Shown here in pieces: positions 37,101 through 49,260 of a stretch of DNA of 64,000 nt. Position 1 is the stretch's first letter; each line of letters begins with the position of its first letter. The translations under genes were made by a program, and so were the position numbers. The notes under the pieces are model-generated. The model saw nothing but the letters and a program-made list of their open reading frames with translations. It did no database searches and was not told the origin of the DNA. The stretch comes from Vanilla planifolia (lineage: Eukaryota; Streptophyta; Magnoliopsida; Asparagales; Orchidaceae), in assembly GCA_023846275.1 (NCBI GenBank), contig CM043868.1, positions 3,553,153-3,617,152 on the forward strand, written 5' to 3'.

Positions 37101-38390
37101 TACATAGCTTTCGATATGAAGGCTAAACCTAAATTTGATGTTAAAAATAAAAGAAAATGGTTTAATAAAAAACTTCAAGAATCATGAGTTCAAATAGGAA
37201 ATAAAAAAGTAGCCAAATTAATTGAAAAGAAAAGGTAATGGATTAACCTAAGTGGTGGGAGCATTGCATTAGTAGATTGGTCTCACGTAGGATAACTTTT
37301 CATAGCTATTATATGCTTTTTTATGTGGATACAAGATGCGGCATAAGCCCAATCTTGTATTATACATCCTTGTTATATAAATTATGTATGTGGAGTTTTT
37401 TTTATGGATTACTATATCCATAATCAGATCAAAAAGTTTAAGTAATTAAGTAAAAAAGGGAACATATTTTTAGGAGTTATTAAATTACATAAATGTTTGG
37501 TCATATTTGTCATGCAAATTGTTTGGTGAAAAGAAACAAGTATGTTGGTTGGAATTCTTGTTATGTAGATTATGCATTTGAGAAGTTATAGGTTGGCCCA
37601 ACCCATTTCTATGTCTTAAAAATATAAGAGTTAAGAAGCAATAAAGGAGGTACTTAACTTTATAGTTTCTTTCTTTAGCATAGATGGATTTATAAGGTTT
37701 TGGATCATATGAGAAGTATTAAATGTTTTTATTACAATATTATATATTGATTTAGCATTTAATATGGTTTAAATACTTGAATTTTTGCTACAAGAACTAA
37801 TTTTGTAAATGATTATTTACCTTTGTAAAAAAGATAAATTAATTGTCCTAAGCATTTATTTGGTTTTTAAGAAGAATTTCATTTATGATAAAAACATTTT
37901 CAAAATAACAAGGTTTTATGAAATAAAGGTTTCAAAATACTCAAAAAATGGATAAATAATTTGGTGATATGAAATGGACAATGCATAATGCAAGGCAAAC
38001 CCTCCCATTATTGAGACATAAGATACTATCAAATATTATCGCCATTTGATCTAGCCAAACTCTTACATTGGGTTGATTATTTCAATAGAATGAGGTGGCT
38101 GTATTCCATAGAACTACTTGATTAATTTATCTGCTTGATGAGCCTTTTCCCTTCTACTTGTTGTAGCATGGGTAGTAGCTCTCTTTGATAGAATAATATA
38201 TGCTTATTCCTCTATTATTTATTCTCATCATTATTTGTACCTCCCTTCTTACTTTTCTCCATGATTAATACTAGTAGCTTCCTCATTATAAGGGTTTGGG
38301 CTAGCAAAATCCATCTTAGCATATAATAATCTTAGCACATGGAAATATCTATTACTTATAACATATGCATGTATACTTAATTGTTGTAAT
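34151..38390. other. No recognisable gene; decayed repeat DNA likely
   Basis: Very AT-rich. No domain could be read in any frame. At 36,965-37,090 a phrase like 'ccaatggtgtaacctaatcatgggatcattggaatggtgta' recurs two to three times with small changes. Stretches at 36,180-36,470 and 37,260-37,420 have the texture of old gypsy LTRs ('atacaagatgcggcataagccc') without a partner that I could identify. Confidence 0.4.
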
Positions 38391-39460
38391 AGTTGAGTAA
38401 CAAAAGGGAGATAAATTTTGACATTTAAGAAAACTCTTGATTATTTTTAAAATACTTTTTGTGAGATAACAAACAAAGTAAATCCTTGAAAGTAAATAAC
38501 ACCAACATTTTTAGGTGTTTTGATTTAAATCTAAATTTATGGCCACCCTTAGTCTAATGATCTAGCTTTTATTATACAAAATCACAACTTTTGCTAAAAG
38601 GCTAGTATGTGAAAGCATTTCCAAGAGAAGATTGACAAAGGGACCTATAGAAGGCCTAAAAGAGCCTCATGCAACAAGACTCAAATGAGTTAATATACGA
38701 TAGAGGCTAGAAATAAGTTGAAACACATATAAAAATCCTTACACAATATCCTCAAAACCTTATTCAAATATTGAGAAACATAATTCTAAATGTAAATGGA
38801 TCTTTAAATGAGTATACCAAATTCTTGAATAGAAAGAAGATATATTCTTAAACAACAACTTCAATATAGCTCTTTCTTTGTTGGGTTGCTTCAAGTATAT
38901 GGTGCAAAAGGTTAAGTCTGTTTGAATCAAAATCACACTTAGTGGAATGATAGGAAAATTGCAATCAAAATCAATTGCAATAGACTAAGCTAGAGTACAA
39001 TCAAAACCTCATTGAACCTACCATCAAATGCTAGTAAGATGGTTTGATTCTTGTCTAATAAAAAATTGACTTAATGGAACAAATTATGCTAATGGTTAGA
39101 TCAACTATTGAATGGTTTGACATTTATTAAAAGCTCATTAGAATAATTGATAAATGATCAATAGATTGTCTAAAAAAGGCCATTTTAGACTTAGTAATCT
39201 TTGCATTTATCAAGTGGTTCATTAGTTAGTTTGATCACTATCCAATAGGTTATGTAGTACATAAAATGTTTTCTACCAACATTGCCTTGACAAAATTATA
39301 TGGAAACACAGATTTAGTAATGTAAAAAAATAATTTGTAAGACATAAATAACGACTTTACATTTTGTAGCATGCCATATAATAATCTTTTGAGTTCAAGT
39401 TTTTTATTTTGTAGAAATATGATGATATGCTTTTGGGTGAGTTTATATGAGATGTAATTT
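38390..39460 (-). repeat. Possible very old copia-type solo LTR
   Basis: The stretch 38,500-38,560 ('caacatttttaggtgttttgatttaaatctaaatttatgg') resembles the copia LTR here at 3,450-3,495 ('cacaaaagtttttaggtggttcgactcaaaacc'). It is followed by repeated 'tggtttgattcttgtc' phrases common in such LTRs. There is no coding region and no clear termini. Weak, similarity by eye. Confidence 0.3.
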
Positions 39461-42400
39461 CAGGATAGTGCACACTAAAAATTCACCACTTACAATCCTA
39501 ATGGCTCATAAAATTAAGCACTTTTTCTCCATAAAAACATTGTGATTTTCTTAATTTAGGACTTTTCCTTTTAACAAAATATCTAAATTTCAAATAGAGA
39601 ATTAAAATTTGAAATATGAAATTATCCAAATTTTAAAATCATGTTAAGTTTGAATTTTAGAATAAAACATTAGGTTTGCAATATGAATATCTTATGAAAA
39701 ATGCTTAAATGGTAAATGCTAAGAGACCCTTTTGGATATGGGTAAGGGTGGACTAAAATAGTCAAAAAGGACAAAAAAGAAGTGAACAAGTGTTATGACC
39801 ACGGATAAGAGAAAGAGATAATTCTAACCTAACCAATCTAGGTCTATTTAAGAAAGTGAATGGTTTGCTATAAAATAGCATGATATGTTAGGCTTAGAAA
39901 TTTTCTTAAAGCCTAGCCATGATTAACCTAAGGAGGTCCCAATTGTGAAGATCAAGAAAGCCAAGGCAGAGAGCAAGATGAAAAAAGAGAGTTGCAAGCC
40001 AAAATCATGAAGAGGAGGAGATCCAAAGTGCTGTAAAACTCTACCTAGTTCAGGAGATAAGAACCTTATGCCTTGCACATAAATATAGATGCTTTTTAGG
40101 AAATTAAACTCTAGTATTTTGTTATAAATTACATGCTATAATATCAAGTTCAATATGAATTTGAGGAATGTGCAATATTTTCCATATCATGGCTCTTGAG
40201 TTGATGAAATGTTATGAAGTTTTAGTATTATAATGCTTGAAATTTCATGAGATGCTCTTGGTTGAGGTGAAGTAATTAAGATGTATTTAACCATAGATTT
40301 ATTTTTACCAAAATCTTATATTAGTTTCCATGTAAATTGAATGATCATATTGAAAGATTAGAAGGTGCTATCATGTTAGGATTGTTCTTAAGCAATTTGT
40401 TAAAGTATTGAATCTATGTATGATGTTAATAGAATCCTAGCTAAAAGTGTTAACTTATAATTTTTTGATGAATTTCCTAGTTAATTCATCATTTATATTA
40501 GTGATTTATCAGGTATTGTTAATGGCAAAAATATTAAATTATGAATAACCTTAATAATAGCATGAATTATGATTAAGATTATTTGGCATATGCTTTTATG
40601 TTTTTGATATTCTTTAGCATAGATAGGCTACTAAATTTATGTAAACATGAATATTCATGATATTATTTTTGTTAGAAATATTATCCTGCTTAAAAATTGA
40701 AAAAACAAAGACTTTTGCAACAAGAGAGAACATGTTATCATGCTTTTATGGTTGATATATTTTCTTGGAAGTATTATTGTGAATATAAAATTGATATAGT
40801 ATGGATGAATTAAGTTATTATCCATTGTGGTGTATAATAACAAGGAATAATTCTAATTAATTTAGAAAATATATTATGAAAACTTAGGAATGTTCTTAAA
40901 TATACCTTAAGGCCTTATTATGATTTAAGTAATATTTCTTCAAAACAAAACCAAACCTAAGTTTGAATTTTGCAACCAAATTAGGGATGAATGCCTTGGA
41001 TTATGCGTTGAGGGTGAGTAACTTGGCTTAACCATAAGCTTGTAAGGCATGAAGAAGCATTAAAAGAAACCTTTGATAGCTTTAGGGTGTGTGAGAGCTC
41101 TTGAGTTCTTTATAAGGAGGACTTAAGAGTCTCAACTAAGCCTTAGAAGAAGGCTAGGGTTAATGATCTTCTCACTTAAGTTTGGTTAGAGGAAAAAATT
41201 AACTTTGACACTTTAAGATATGTACTTTAGGTCATATTATTAATCAATACCTATTGTTTTGTAGAATTTTTTCTACTTGAAATGACAAACTCAAATGGAC
41301 ATTTGAGTTGACAAAAAAGGGTTAGAAGCCAAGGATTGGATAAGGGGTTGAGTGTAAGGGTTTATCATTGACATGTAATGTAAAGAAGGACTTAGAAAAG
41401 GACTTTAAGTGACTTCTAATATGAGTTCTTGGATTTCTTATAGGGAATCTTGAGGGGATTGAGTTGATCTTAGAAGAAAATTAAGGGAGGTTAAGGTCTT
41501 TTTTAAGTGTAGCAAAATATATTGGGTTTAATTGAGCTAGATTAGAAAATTAGGAAAGAACTTAATCTAACCAATAGGTTTAGTTACCTTAGAGAAGACT
41601 TAAGAAATTATAGGATTGATCAAGTGAACTTAGGATTTAGAATTTAAAAAATTAAGGATTTGAAATTTAGAAGTCTTAAATTTAAAATTTGAATATCTTA
41701 AATTTGAAATTTGAAAATCTAAGATTTAAAAGTTAAAAGTATTAGATTTGAAATTTAAACCTTGGTTAAGGTTAAAAACCTAAGAACCCTATATAGGTTG
41801 TAGGTAAGTTAGGAGTTGAAAGGACCTTTGATAATGTTCAGAATAATTTAAAAAATAGATAGATGAAATCTTAAGTATTAAGGTTTTATATGAAACAAAT
41901 CTTAGGATATAAATTAAGGTTAAATTGAGAATATTATGTATTTGGTGAGACTTTAAATATACTTAAAATTAGGCTATAATTTAATGAAGCTTTTTGGTAG
42001 GCCTTAGATAAGGGTTGATTGCAATAAAGACCTTTGTTTTAACTTTAAAAGCAATGTTAGATGCAACTAAGGGACAATTGATTAATTAATTTGGTTAAAA
42101 CTAAATCTTGTTTGGCTTTATAGGTGAGATCATAAGTATCCCTAAATTAGGATCTTAAGACAAGGTTTAACACCCAGGTAATGGTTTAAGAGGTGTATGT
42201 GTCATAAGAGAGACCTTTGAGAAGGGTGGAGTGACTTGGATTATTCTATGAGATAACAGATAGTCACTAGTGATACTTCTGTTAACCAAGGTTAAAGATT
42301 AAAGACTATAGCTTAGAGGATTTAAGCCATGGATTTATAAATCAAGTAAGTACTTAGGTAACAACTTAAATAAATAAAAGAATTATAGTAGTACTCTTAG

Positions 42401-44147
42401 ATTAAGAACAAAGATAAACTAAACCCAAAGATGTGAAATTTGAAAGAGGAAGATACCTTAAAAAGACATATTAAGGTTGAGTATAAATCTTAGGTTAGCT
42501 CAAATAATAAAGTAAAGTTTTCAAGAGACATAGATAATTGGAGAATAGTTTAGAGTTTTGGAGAAACCTTAGAAGAAAAATTATGGTTAGGTAACCCTAG
42601 ATAAATTCATGTAAAACCATATTGATATTAAGTTTAATTATGTTGACATAGGCTAGGATGTAATGGACTCCAATTGATGGACTTCTCAACCAGAGCGTGG
42701 TGAGTCAGATATATCAGATGATAGGACTTCCACTGAGTATAGAGATTGTTTGCCCCATTTCTAAAATATCACGAGAGATCATGGGTGTGATTGAGTTTAT
42801 AGTGGTTGAGCACCATATAAGATAGGAGCCCTTGAATCCTACATGGTGGTCTATATGATTGGTAGATCTTAGGTTAAGAAATACCAAATCATGTATGGAA
42901 GATTCTATGTTAGCCAAGCACCATTATAAAATATCATTAGAGATTGTAGATGTGTCTTAGTGCTTGTTATAATGAAACAAGATTAATGATGACTCTTATA
43001 ACCATGTAGGATATTTTATGTACTTGTTAAAGCCAAGTTATGGATTGTTGGACCATGTGATGAGATATGAATGTCAAACTTATGTCAAGTTTCTCACTGG
43101 GTTAAAGAGAGTGTTGGATTATTTGTATGTTATATGGCCTTAGAGGGGGCATCAGATTCAATATCATAGGGGATTACTTTAAGTCATTATTTAATTATGT
43201 CTTGGTTTAGTTTTACTTATTCTCAACATTGATGTTTTATGTTGGACATTGGATATATGAATATTTTATATTAGACTTTGGATTATATGAAACATGTTAG
43301 TTGAATATGATTTTTGTTTTTTATCTACTTGTGATAGCTATGACTTAGATATTGTGGTTGCTTATGCATATTATGGATTATATGAATAGGACTATTTATA
43401 AGTTATAAGTTGTTTGTTTATCATATAAATGCCAACATACTTAGCAAGTTATTAAGCATAGAGTGGTTCTAATCCAACTCAGTAATTAGTTGGAGCAAGG
43501 ATATGGTTCATTTTGGACAGAACATCACAAGCTCGATAATTAGATTAGAGGATCTTGACTCCTAGTTTGAATGTCAAGCCTGGGGAGTGAAAGATGGCTA
43601 ATCAAATACATTGATTGGTATAAAGTCTGGTTACACTTGATAATAAAAGTTGCTACAAAAATAAATTGTGATAACAATTATATTAAATATAGAAGATGAC
43701 TCAAGGTGTGTGTGATCAACATCTTTCTCAAATGGCTAGCCAATTTAGCTCAAATTTGTACATCTAAATGATAAGTCTAAAGTTAACCAATTAGTTTGAG
43801 TTTTTAAATAAAAAAAATATAAGATCATAATAGTTCTGGTTCTATTTTTTTCAGACAATCTACATTGGTTTACAAGGTCAACATGCTCTTTCGAGCACAC
43901 CATCACCATTGCATGTGTGCATTGATAGGCTAGGTATAGCTTTGTCAACTAAATAATGAGCACAAGTAATACCATTGAACATTACCTAAAGCAAAGGTTA
44001 AAATGTAGCATGTCATTTATTTTGTAAAATGTTTAGTGTATTTGAAAACACAAGGTGTTGAATCATATTTTGTAGCTAATAGGAATAAAAGGCACAAAAT
44101 TTGATGCAATACAAAGTTATAGTTATGATACCCTCAGTAGTTGAAAA
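39461..44147. other. No recognisable gene; includes short AT tandem repeat
   Basis: No coding frame with a recognisable domain. At about 41,635-41,765 the phrase 'cttaaatttgaaatttgaaaat' repeats imperfectly four or five times. The block 39,990-40,050 ('acctagttcaggagataa') recalls 23,355 and 26,310 in the LTR-like copies A and B, hinting at another related repeat. The 67-codon frames at 42,714 and 43,745 (minus) lack support. Confidence 0.4.
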
Positions 44148-44738
44148 AAGAAATGACAAATTCTATGGCTCTAGATTTAATTCAAAAGTTTTTAAATTTT
44201 CTAAAATAACACATTAATGATCTTTAGGAAAAATATAGTTTATAGTATCTTCAAAATTTGTAAATTGTACCTTTTAATTAAATTCTTAAAAATGTTATAA
44301 TAAGCGATTAACAGCTTTCAACTTTTACAAATTTGACATTTTAATATTTTCAGTAAAATAAAAGTACGACAAGGATAGTAACTTTGTTGTAAATTTTCTT
44401 CTGACCTTGCACAACACATGCAAATAGGTGTGCTCGATCTTCACCTGGAAACAACGAATAAGCTAGCTGCAGTATATGATCGTGCTTTTTCTTATAAATT
44501 TATTCACTTTTACTTCTCCAAAATCAGGCCAAACTTACAGAAAAATAAGTTATAACAATACCTTTTACGATCTAACAAAGAGAAGTGGTTTGTCAACTAT
44601 TTTAATTGCATTAAAACCTGAATCACACGAAACTGAACTTACAGAGCATTTTCACATATTGAACGCAAACACAGGAAACCTATGCCAAAGCATAGGATGA
44701 TTTCACTTATCCTATTCTGCTGAAGTTGGATAACCAAT

Positions 44739-45025
44739 TCAAGGGAGCTGGTGATGTGACGGATTTGCAGCAGGTGACGGTGGACTAACACCATTTCTAT
44801 TACCAAGCATTCTCCTTCCTCCGATGATATCTGCGTATCAGATAGACGTCAACAAGCAATCCCTTTTGTAAGAGTTTCTTAATGAAAAATTAAGCGGTGA
44901 AAGAGCAAATGAGATTAAAGCTTGTGATCTTGTCTACCCATAGGAATATCGATGGCAACTAAAGAACATAGTAAGAAGGCGAGATAGAGGGCTTGGATGC
45001 AGAAGTAAAGCCCCAACTTCTTCAT
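44739..45025 (-). CDS. Small secreted peptide precursor, 59 aa, two exons (peptide gene 2)
   Basis: Paralogue of the gene at 32,514-32,837. Exon 1 is 45,025-44,938 and exon 2 is 44,830-44,739, with a 107-nt intron (GT at 44,937-44,936, AG at 44,832-44,831, phase 1). It starts MKKLGLYFCIQALYLAF, a hydrophobic signal peptide to about residue 24. Exon 2 gives DIIGGRRMLGNRNG, then VSPPSPAANPSHHQLP and stop. The donor homologous to gene 1 (9 bases downstream) has AT in place of GT, so I chose the GT nine bases upstream, which keeps phase 1. The last 13 residues of gene 1 are absent because of a short deletion and a new stop, but the conserved core is complete. Differences in the core include silent changes (AGG/AGA, CCC/CCT, AAC/AAT), as expected of coding sequence. 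Function unknown; a secreted signalling peptide is inference. If splicing fails, exon 1 stops at a TAA a few codons past the donor. Confidence 0.62.
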
Positions 45026-45078
45026 CTCTTTTCGAAAAAATACAAACATAACGCGGCCTGGTCGTATGCTACCCTTGT

Positions 45079-45088
45079 TTTAAATATA
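45079..45088 (-). promoter_or_regulatory. TATA box of peptide gene 2
   Basis: On the minus strand TATATTTAAA lies 54 bases before the ATG, in the block TGGCCAACTGCC, then TTATATTTAAAA, then AAGGGTAG shared with gene 1. Conservation of this block between otherwise diverged upstream regions suggests that both promoters were kept. Confidence 0.6.
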
Positions 45089-45890
45089 AGAGGCAGTTGG
45101 CCAGGTCAAAACGTTGGGCTTGTCAAACGTCAACCATCGGAAGTGATAATTATGATGAAGTTTGACGAAGATTTTACAAATTGTAATTTTTTGCAGCGTC
45201 ACTTACTATGCAATCTTTGAAAAACAAATCTAATTTGACCTCAACCGAATACGACTTTCACAGAACTGGATCGATAGAATTCTTCTGTTAAAAATGTGCA
45301 TTGCTTGTATGCACATATTTGAAGTTTTTTAAATAGAAGAATGAAAAGTTTTTTTTTTGAAATGTTTTTGAAGAATAATTTTGTTGTTGTAAAACCTTTG
45401 AGGAATGATATTAAAATGTCTAATATTTATGTTTGTAATAAGGTTGTTGTTAGCAAATTTTATTATATGTTCTAAATATCCTTCGTAGTGTTAATTTTAG
45501 GGATTATTATACTGAAAGAATTATGATAATTTTGCACTACTTAAATGTTTGCGTGTAGAACATTTTATACAAATTTAAAAATCATTTTCATAACACAACA
45601 CGTGTTTGTTTCGAAGAAAAAAAATTAGTCAACCATTTTGCTGACATTGTTGGATAAGATTTTGTTTCCAAAATAATAAACATTGAAGAATGTTTGAAGC
45701 AAAATGTGCACAAAAGATTTGATAAATAGTATTATCCATTGCATTATATAAAAAGTATAAAGTGATATCTTAGTGTCAACATTATCATTCCACAAACAAT
45801 ATCTCCAATAATAACATACCACCATTAGCGACAACACCTCAATGGTGTGACTATTATGTGGCAAATCAAGTTATTGATTCATTTTGCATT

Positions 45891-46629
45891 CAATGAGGCT
45901 TGATAAAAGAGTGCTTGAACCAAATATAATCTCAGAGAGCATCAAAGTAATTGTTATAAGAAGAGTTCATTTCACCATTGAACTCAAGTGTATCCAACAT
46001 TCATACAATTAATGAAAAATTTGGATTCAAGAGAATTGACAAAATTTACTTGCTTGTATATATAAGGAGTGTGACTATAAATAAGAACAAAGAATTGAGA
46101 TCTTCATAGAATAAGAAATATATTGATGTAGAATTTAGATTTAGAGAAATTAATAAAAACTTAATTGAAAATCAAAGGAGTGTAATTATAGAGTAAAGTG
46201 AGAGAAACAGAGCTAGGATCCTCATAGGTTAAGCATGACCAAGAAGAAGAATGGAAATAAGATAACAAAAAGAAGAATCTCTTAAGTAATTGGCTTTTTT
46301 ATAGCAAACGAACCAGATGATGTCTCTTAACATCATTCAAGACATAAGAGTGCTATATTTGTTATTATATTTACTATTGTTATATTGATAATGGCTTAAC
46401 TATATATGATGAGTATGCATATGGAGCAATTATTTTTATTATTTTGAAACTTAACAATTACCTCAATCATGGTTTATTTTCTTGGGATGAGTGTGAGGAC
46501 CTTCACTAGAGTGATAGGGTTCGTTTAAGACATGGGATGAAGTTTGTGCCAAGAGATTGAGTTTTAAAATTAAGCCTCATATAATTGACTTCGAATGGCT
46601 TTGACTCAAGTCTAACTCAAGCAAAGGGA
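45891..46629. other. No recognisable gene
   Basis: Nothing recognisable in the first 500 bases. From about 46,480 the texture changes to 'gtgatagggttcgtttaagacatggg' and 'gactcaagtctaactcaag', leading into the 29-bp minisatellite, and probably belongs to the same LTR-like repeat in minus orientation. Confidence 0.4.
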
Positions 46630-46886
46630 TTTTTGTTAAGTGGAATGTTTTGAGGGTCCAACTTAGTGCAATTGGGTCTTAAGGACATGGCCTCAAGTTG
46701 TCAGGTTTCAAGAGCCTTATCTTGAGTACATGGGTCTCAATGGTATGGCCTTGAGTGATTACATCTTGAATATATGACCTTAAGTGACTAGGTCTCAAAG
46801 GTTCAACCTAGAGAAAGTGGGTCTCATGGTCTAGCCTCAAGAAATTGGGTCTTAAGGGTCTTACTTCGAGTATATGGGTTCTGATG
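46630..46886 (-). repeat. 29-bp-period minisatellite, copy 3 (left of gypsy insertion)
   Basis: Eight consecutive units, most exactly 29 bases, of the form 'gggtctcaaggttcaacctcaag' plus 6 variable bases, ending in a broken unit at about 46,885. It is the reverse complement of the family at 540-815 and 28,240-28,440. It continues at 55,733 on the other side of the gypsy element. Confidence 0.75.
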
Positions 46887-48449
46887 ATCACATAATCTAG
46901 CACCATCTCATATCATAGTATAGTTTATGACCACCCAACTGCCCGACATAGAGTAGTAGCAACAAAGTATAGTTTAGTCTCGAGTACTACACCTAAGCTA
47001 AGGGATAATATTATAAGGCAGCACCTTCTTTTTATTATTTTATCATGTCCATTCATGGTTTCATTTTAAAGTTGTAATTCAATAAAATAATTATAAATTT
47101 CTCAATAACTTGTATATTTCTTTTCTTTAAAGTTGGGATTCATATACATCATGCTTATTTATCAACATATGTACTTAACTTCTAAGAAATAGAATATGAG
47201 TTAAATCATTGAAGTCTAATCAGATAAATTCAAGTGCATAACACATTTATAATCTTAAGCAAGAAGCATTATTTTACTACGCCAAGCTTAAGGGATGTTA
47301 AGTAAACTAGTATATTTATATTTATAATTAATTATTTTATCCACTTAATCTTTGTGTTAGGGATCTATTTCCTTAAACTTACCTTTTCAATCCTACATAA
47401 CAAAAATTCATTTATATTCTTTGTGGCATACCTAAGTTATTTGATAATTAAATTAATCATATTTAAAATCCTAATAAGAGTAAGATCTAATGCTTCCTAA
47501 TTCTTTAAAACATTCAAGCATCTAAGTATAATTAATTTCAAAATAATAATATTAAAAAAAACAATTCAACTTTGTTTACTTGGCTCCTTCTTTGCAAATT
47601 TGCCCTTAATAAAAAAAACTCCAATTTCTTCTTCCTTAATGTTCACTATAAACCTTGCTATATGTTCTCTACACTTACACAATAATAAGGAATACTTAAA
47701 TTCTATAAAACTTTATTGATTTCACTTATAAAAATCTTGATTTTAAAATTAACACAAGCTATTTGACACATCCACCTTGGTTTCGATTGTTACAATGAGA
47801 CTCAAAGCAAAGTTAGCCAATAACTCCACAATAACCTAATTAAACATAAGATGAGACTTAGATCTATAAAAAAATTGAAGTCTTACCCTTTTGATTCATC
47901 ATATTTGCATAAGAAAATGGGATTTAGAGTTGACACCTCACAGTTTTCTTCTAATTAATGTAAATTTTGATGGAACAAGATAAGTGGAAGTAAGAAATCC
48001 AAAAGGAGGGTTTATTCCTTAATCAAAGGTTCTTCCTCCACGATTTGAAGGGAAAGAGATTTTAGGGTTTGCATGCAATAGTGATGAGAAAAGGAAAGGG
48101 GTTTTTGTAATTATTAGTGGGTTTATTAATGTACTTAATAATTAAATATAATATAATGATTTCATTATAATAATATTTTAAAAATTTTTATCAATTCTAA
48201 ATGAACTCCAGCTGACATTAAACAAATGCTATTAGATTTAATTCAAAAAGCTTTATTTAAAAATATTTTCATTTTAAGAATTTGAAATGCTTTTTAGTGG
48301 CATGTATTACAAGATGTCACAAAAATATTTTAATATGATTTTTAACAAAATTTTCGTGCTTATGGTTTAATAATAACTTTTAACTTGTTTAACACATATT
48401 ACAATCCAAACAAAGTTTATAATAAAATTTAAAACTTTAGAGTGTTACA
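46887..48449 (-). repeat. Gypsy 3' LTR (left copy)
   Basis: Collinear with 54,160-55,727 through 'agcaccatctcatatcatagtatag', 'cataattataaatttctcaa', 'aatgcttcctaattctttaaaacat' and 'agtcttacccttttg'. On the minus strand it starts TGTAACACTC at 48,449, a typical gypsy LTR terminus. The other end near 46,887 is not precise. Confidence 0.8.
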
Positions 48450-48889
48450 ATTCTTCTCTTCTTACAAAAAGTTTAACTTGAAATTTTAAAATAATTCTAG
48501 ATATCATGCCATTATATATGGTTTTACCTCTTAACTTACTTCTCACTTATTAGGATTATTTTATTTCTTAGCACTTTTGTTTCATTAGCCAAAATTTGTA
48601 CTGGCATTTCTCAGATGTCATATCTAGTTGAATCTCAATATTCTTTATATCGTGCTTATAATAAACAAGTAGTCTAAAATACATTTTCTGAGGGATGAGG
48701 TATGAAACATATTATAAATATTTGCTGATTTTGATGATAATGCTAACTGATAATTCATTTCTCCAATTATTTCAAAGATTTGAAAGGGTCATATGAATTT
48801 GGGCTTAAACTTACCCAACTAACCAAAATGTTTTACACTTGTCATTAGACTTTAAAAACATGTGATCCCCTTATTCAAACTCAATACCT

Positions 48890-49260
48890 TTGTGTTTTGC
48901 ATTGGAGTACTTTTTTCTATCCTCCATTACTTGAAGTTTTCATAAATGATTTCTATTTTCTCTATAGCTTTATCAAAAAATCATGATAAACAATTGCCCA
49001 TACTTTATCTTCATAACAACGAAATGATTGGCACTTCCTTTCATACAAGACTTTATAGGGTACTTTGTAAATGCTAGATTATGAGCTATTATTATAGATA
49101 AACTCAATTAATGATAGACAACTTTCATAACCTCCAAAATCTAATATCCATGGGCATAATAAATTTTCTAATGTTTTAATAGTTTTCTCTATTGCCTACT
49201 CATTTGGGAATGGACAAGTGAATCACAATTGGGTGCCAAAAGCAAGATGAGAAGACCACA
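48890..49260 (-). pseudogene. Gypsy integrase C-terminal part
   Basis: The minus strand reads KTIKTLENLLCPWILDFGG near 49,160, LIEFIYNNSS near 49,110 and KVPYKVLYERKCQSF near 49,045. These match the end of the integrase core (the T-x-x-x-L-E-D-M-L-R region, E-F-x-Y-N-N-S, and A-L-Y-G-R-x-C-R-S). Stops interrupt it. The D-D part of the core further right (49,300-49,900) was not readable. Confidence 0.75.

Larger units (their letters stand above)
44148..45890 (+). repeat. Segmental duplication, unit 2 (contains peptide gene 2)
   Basis: Direct copy of 32,088-33,760; its right part also matches 28,978-29,560. Similarity is highest over promoter and exons and lower in the flanks. A block at 44,570-44,695 has no counterpart in unit 1. 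Confidence 0.75.
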
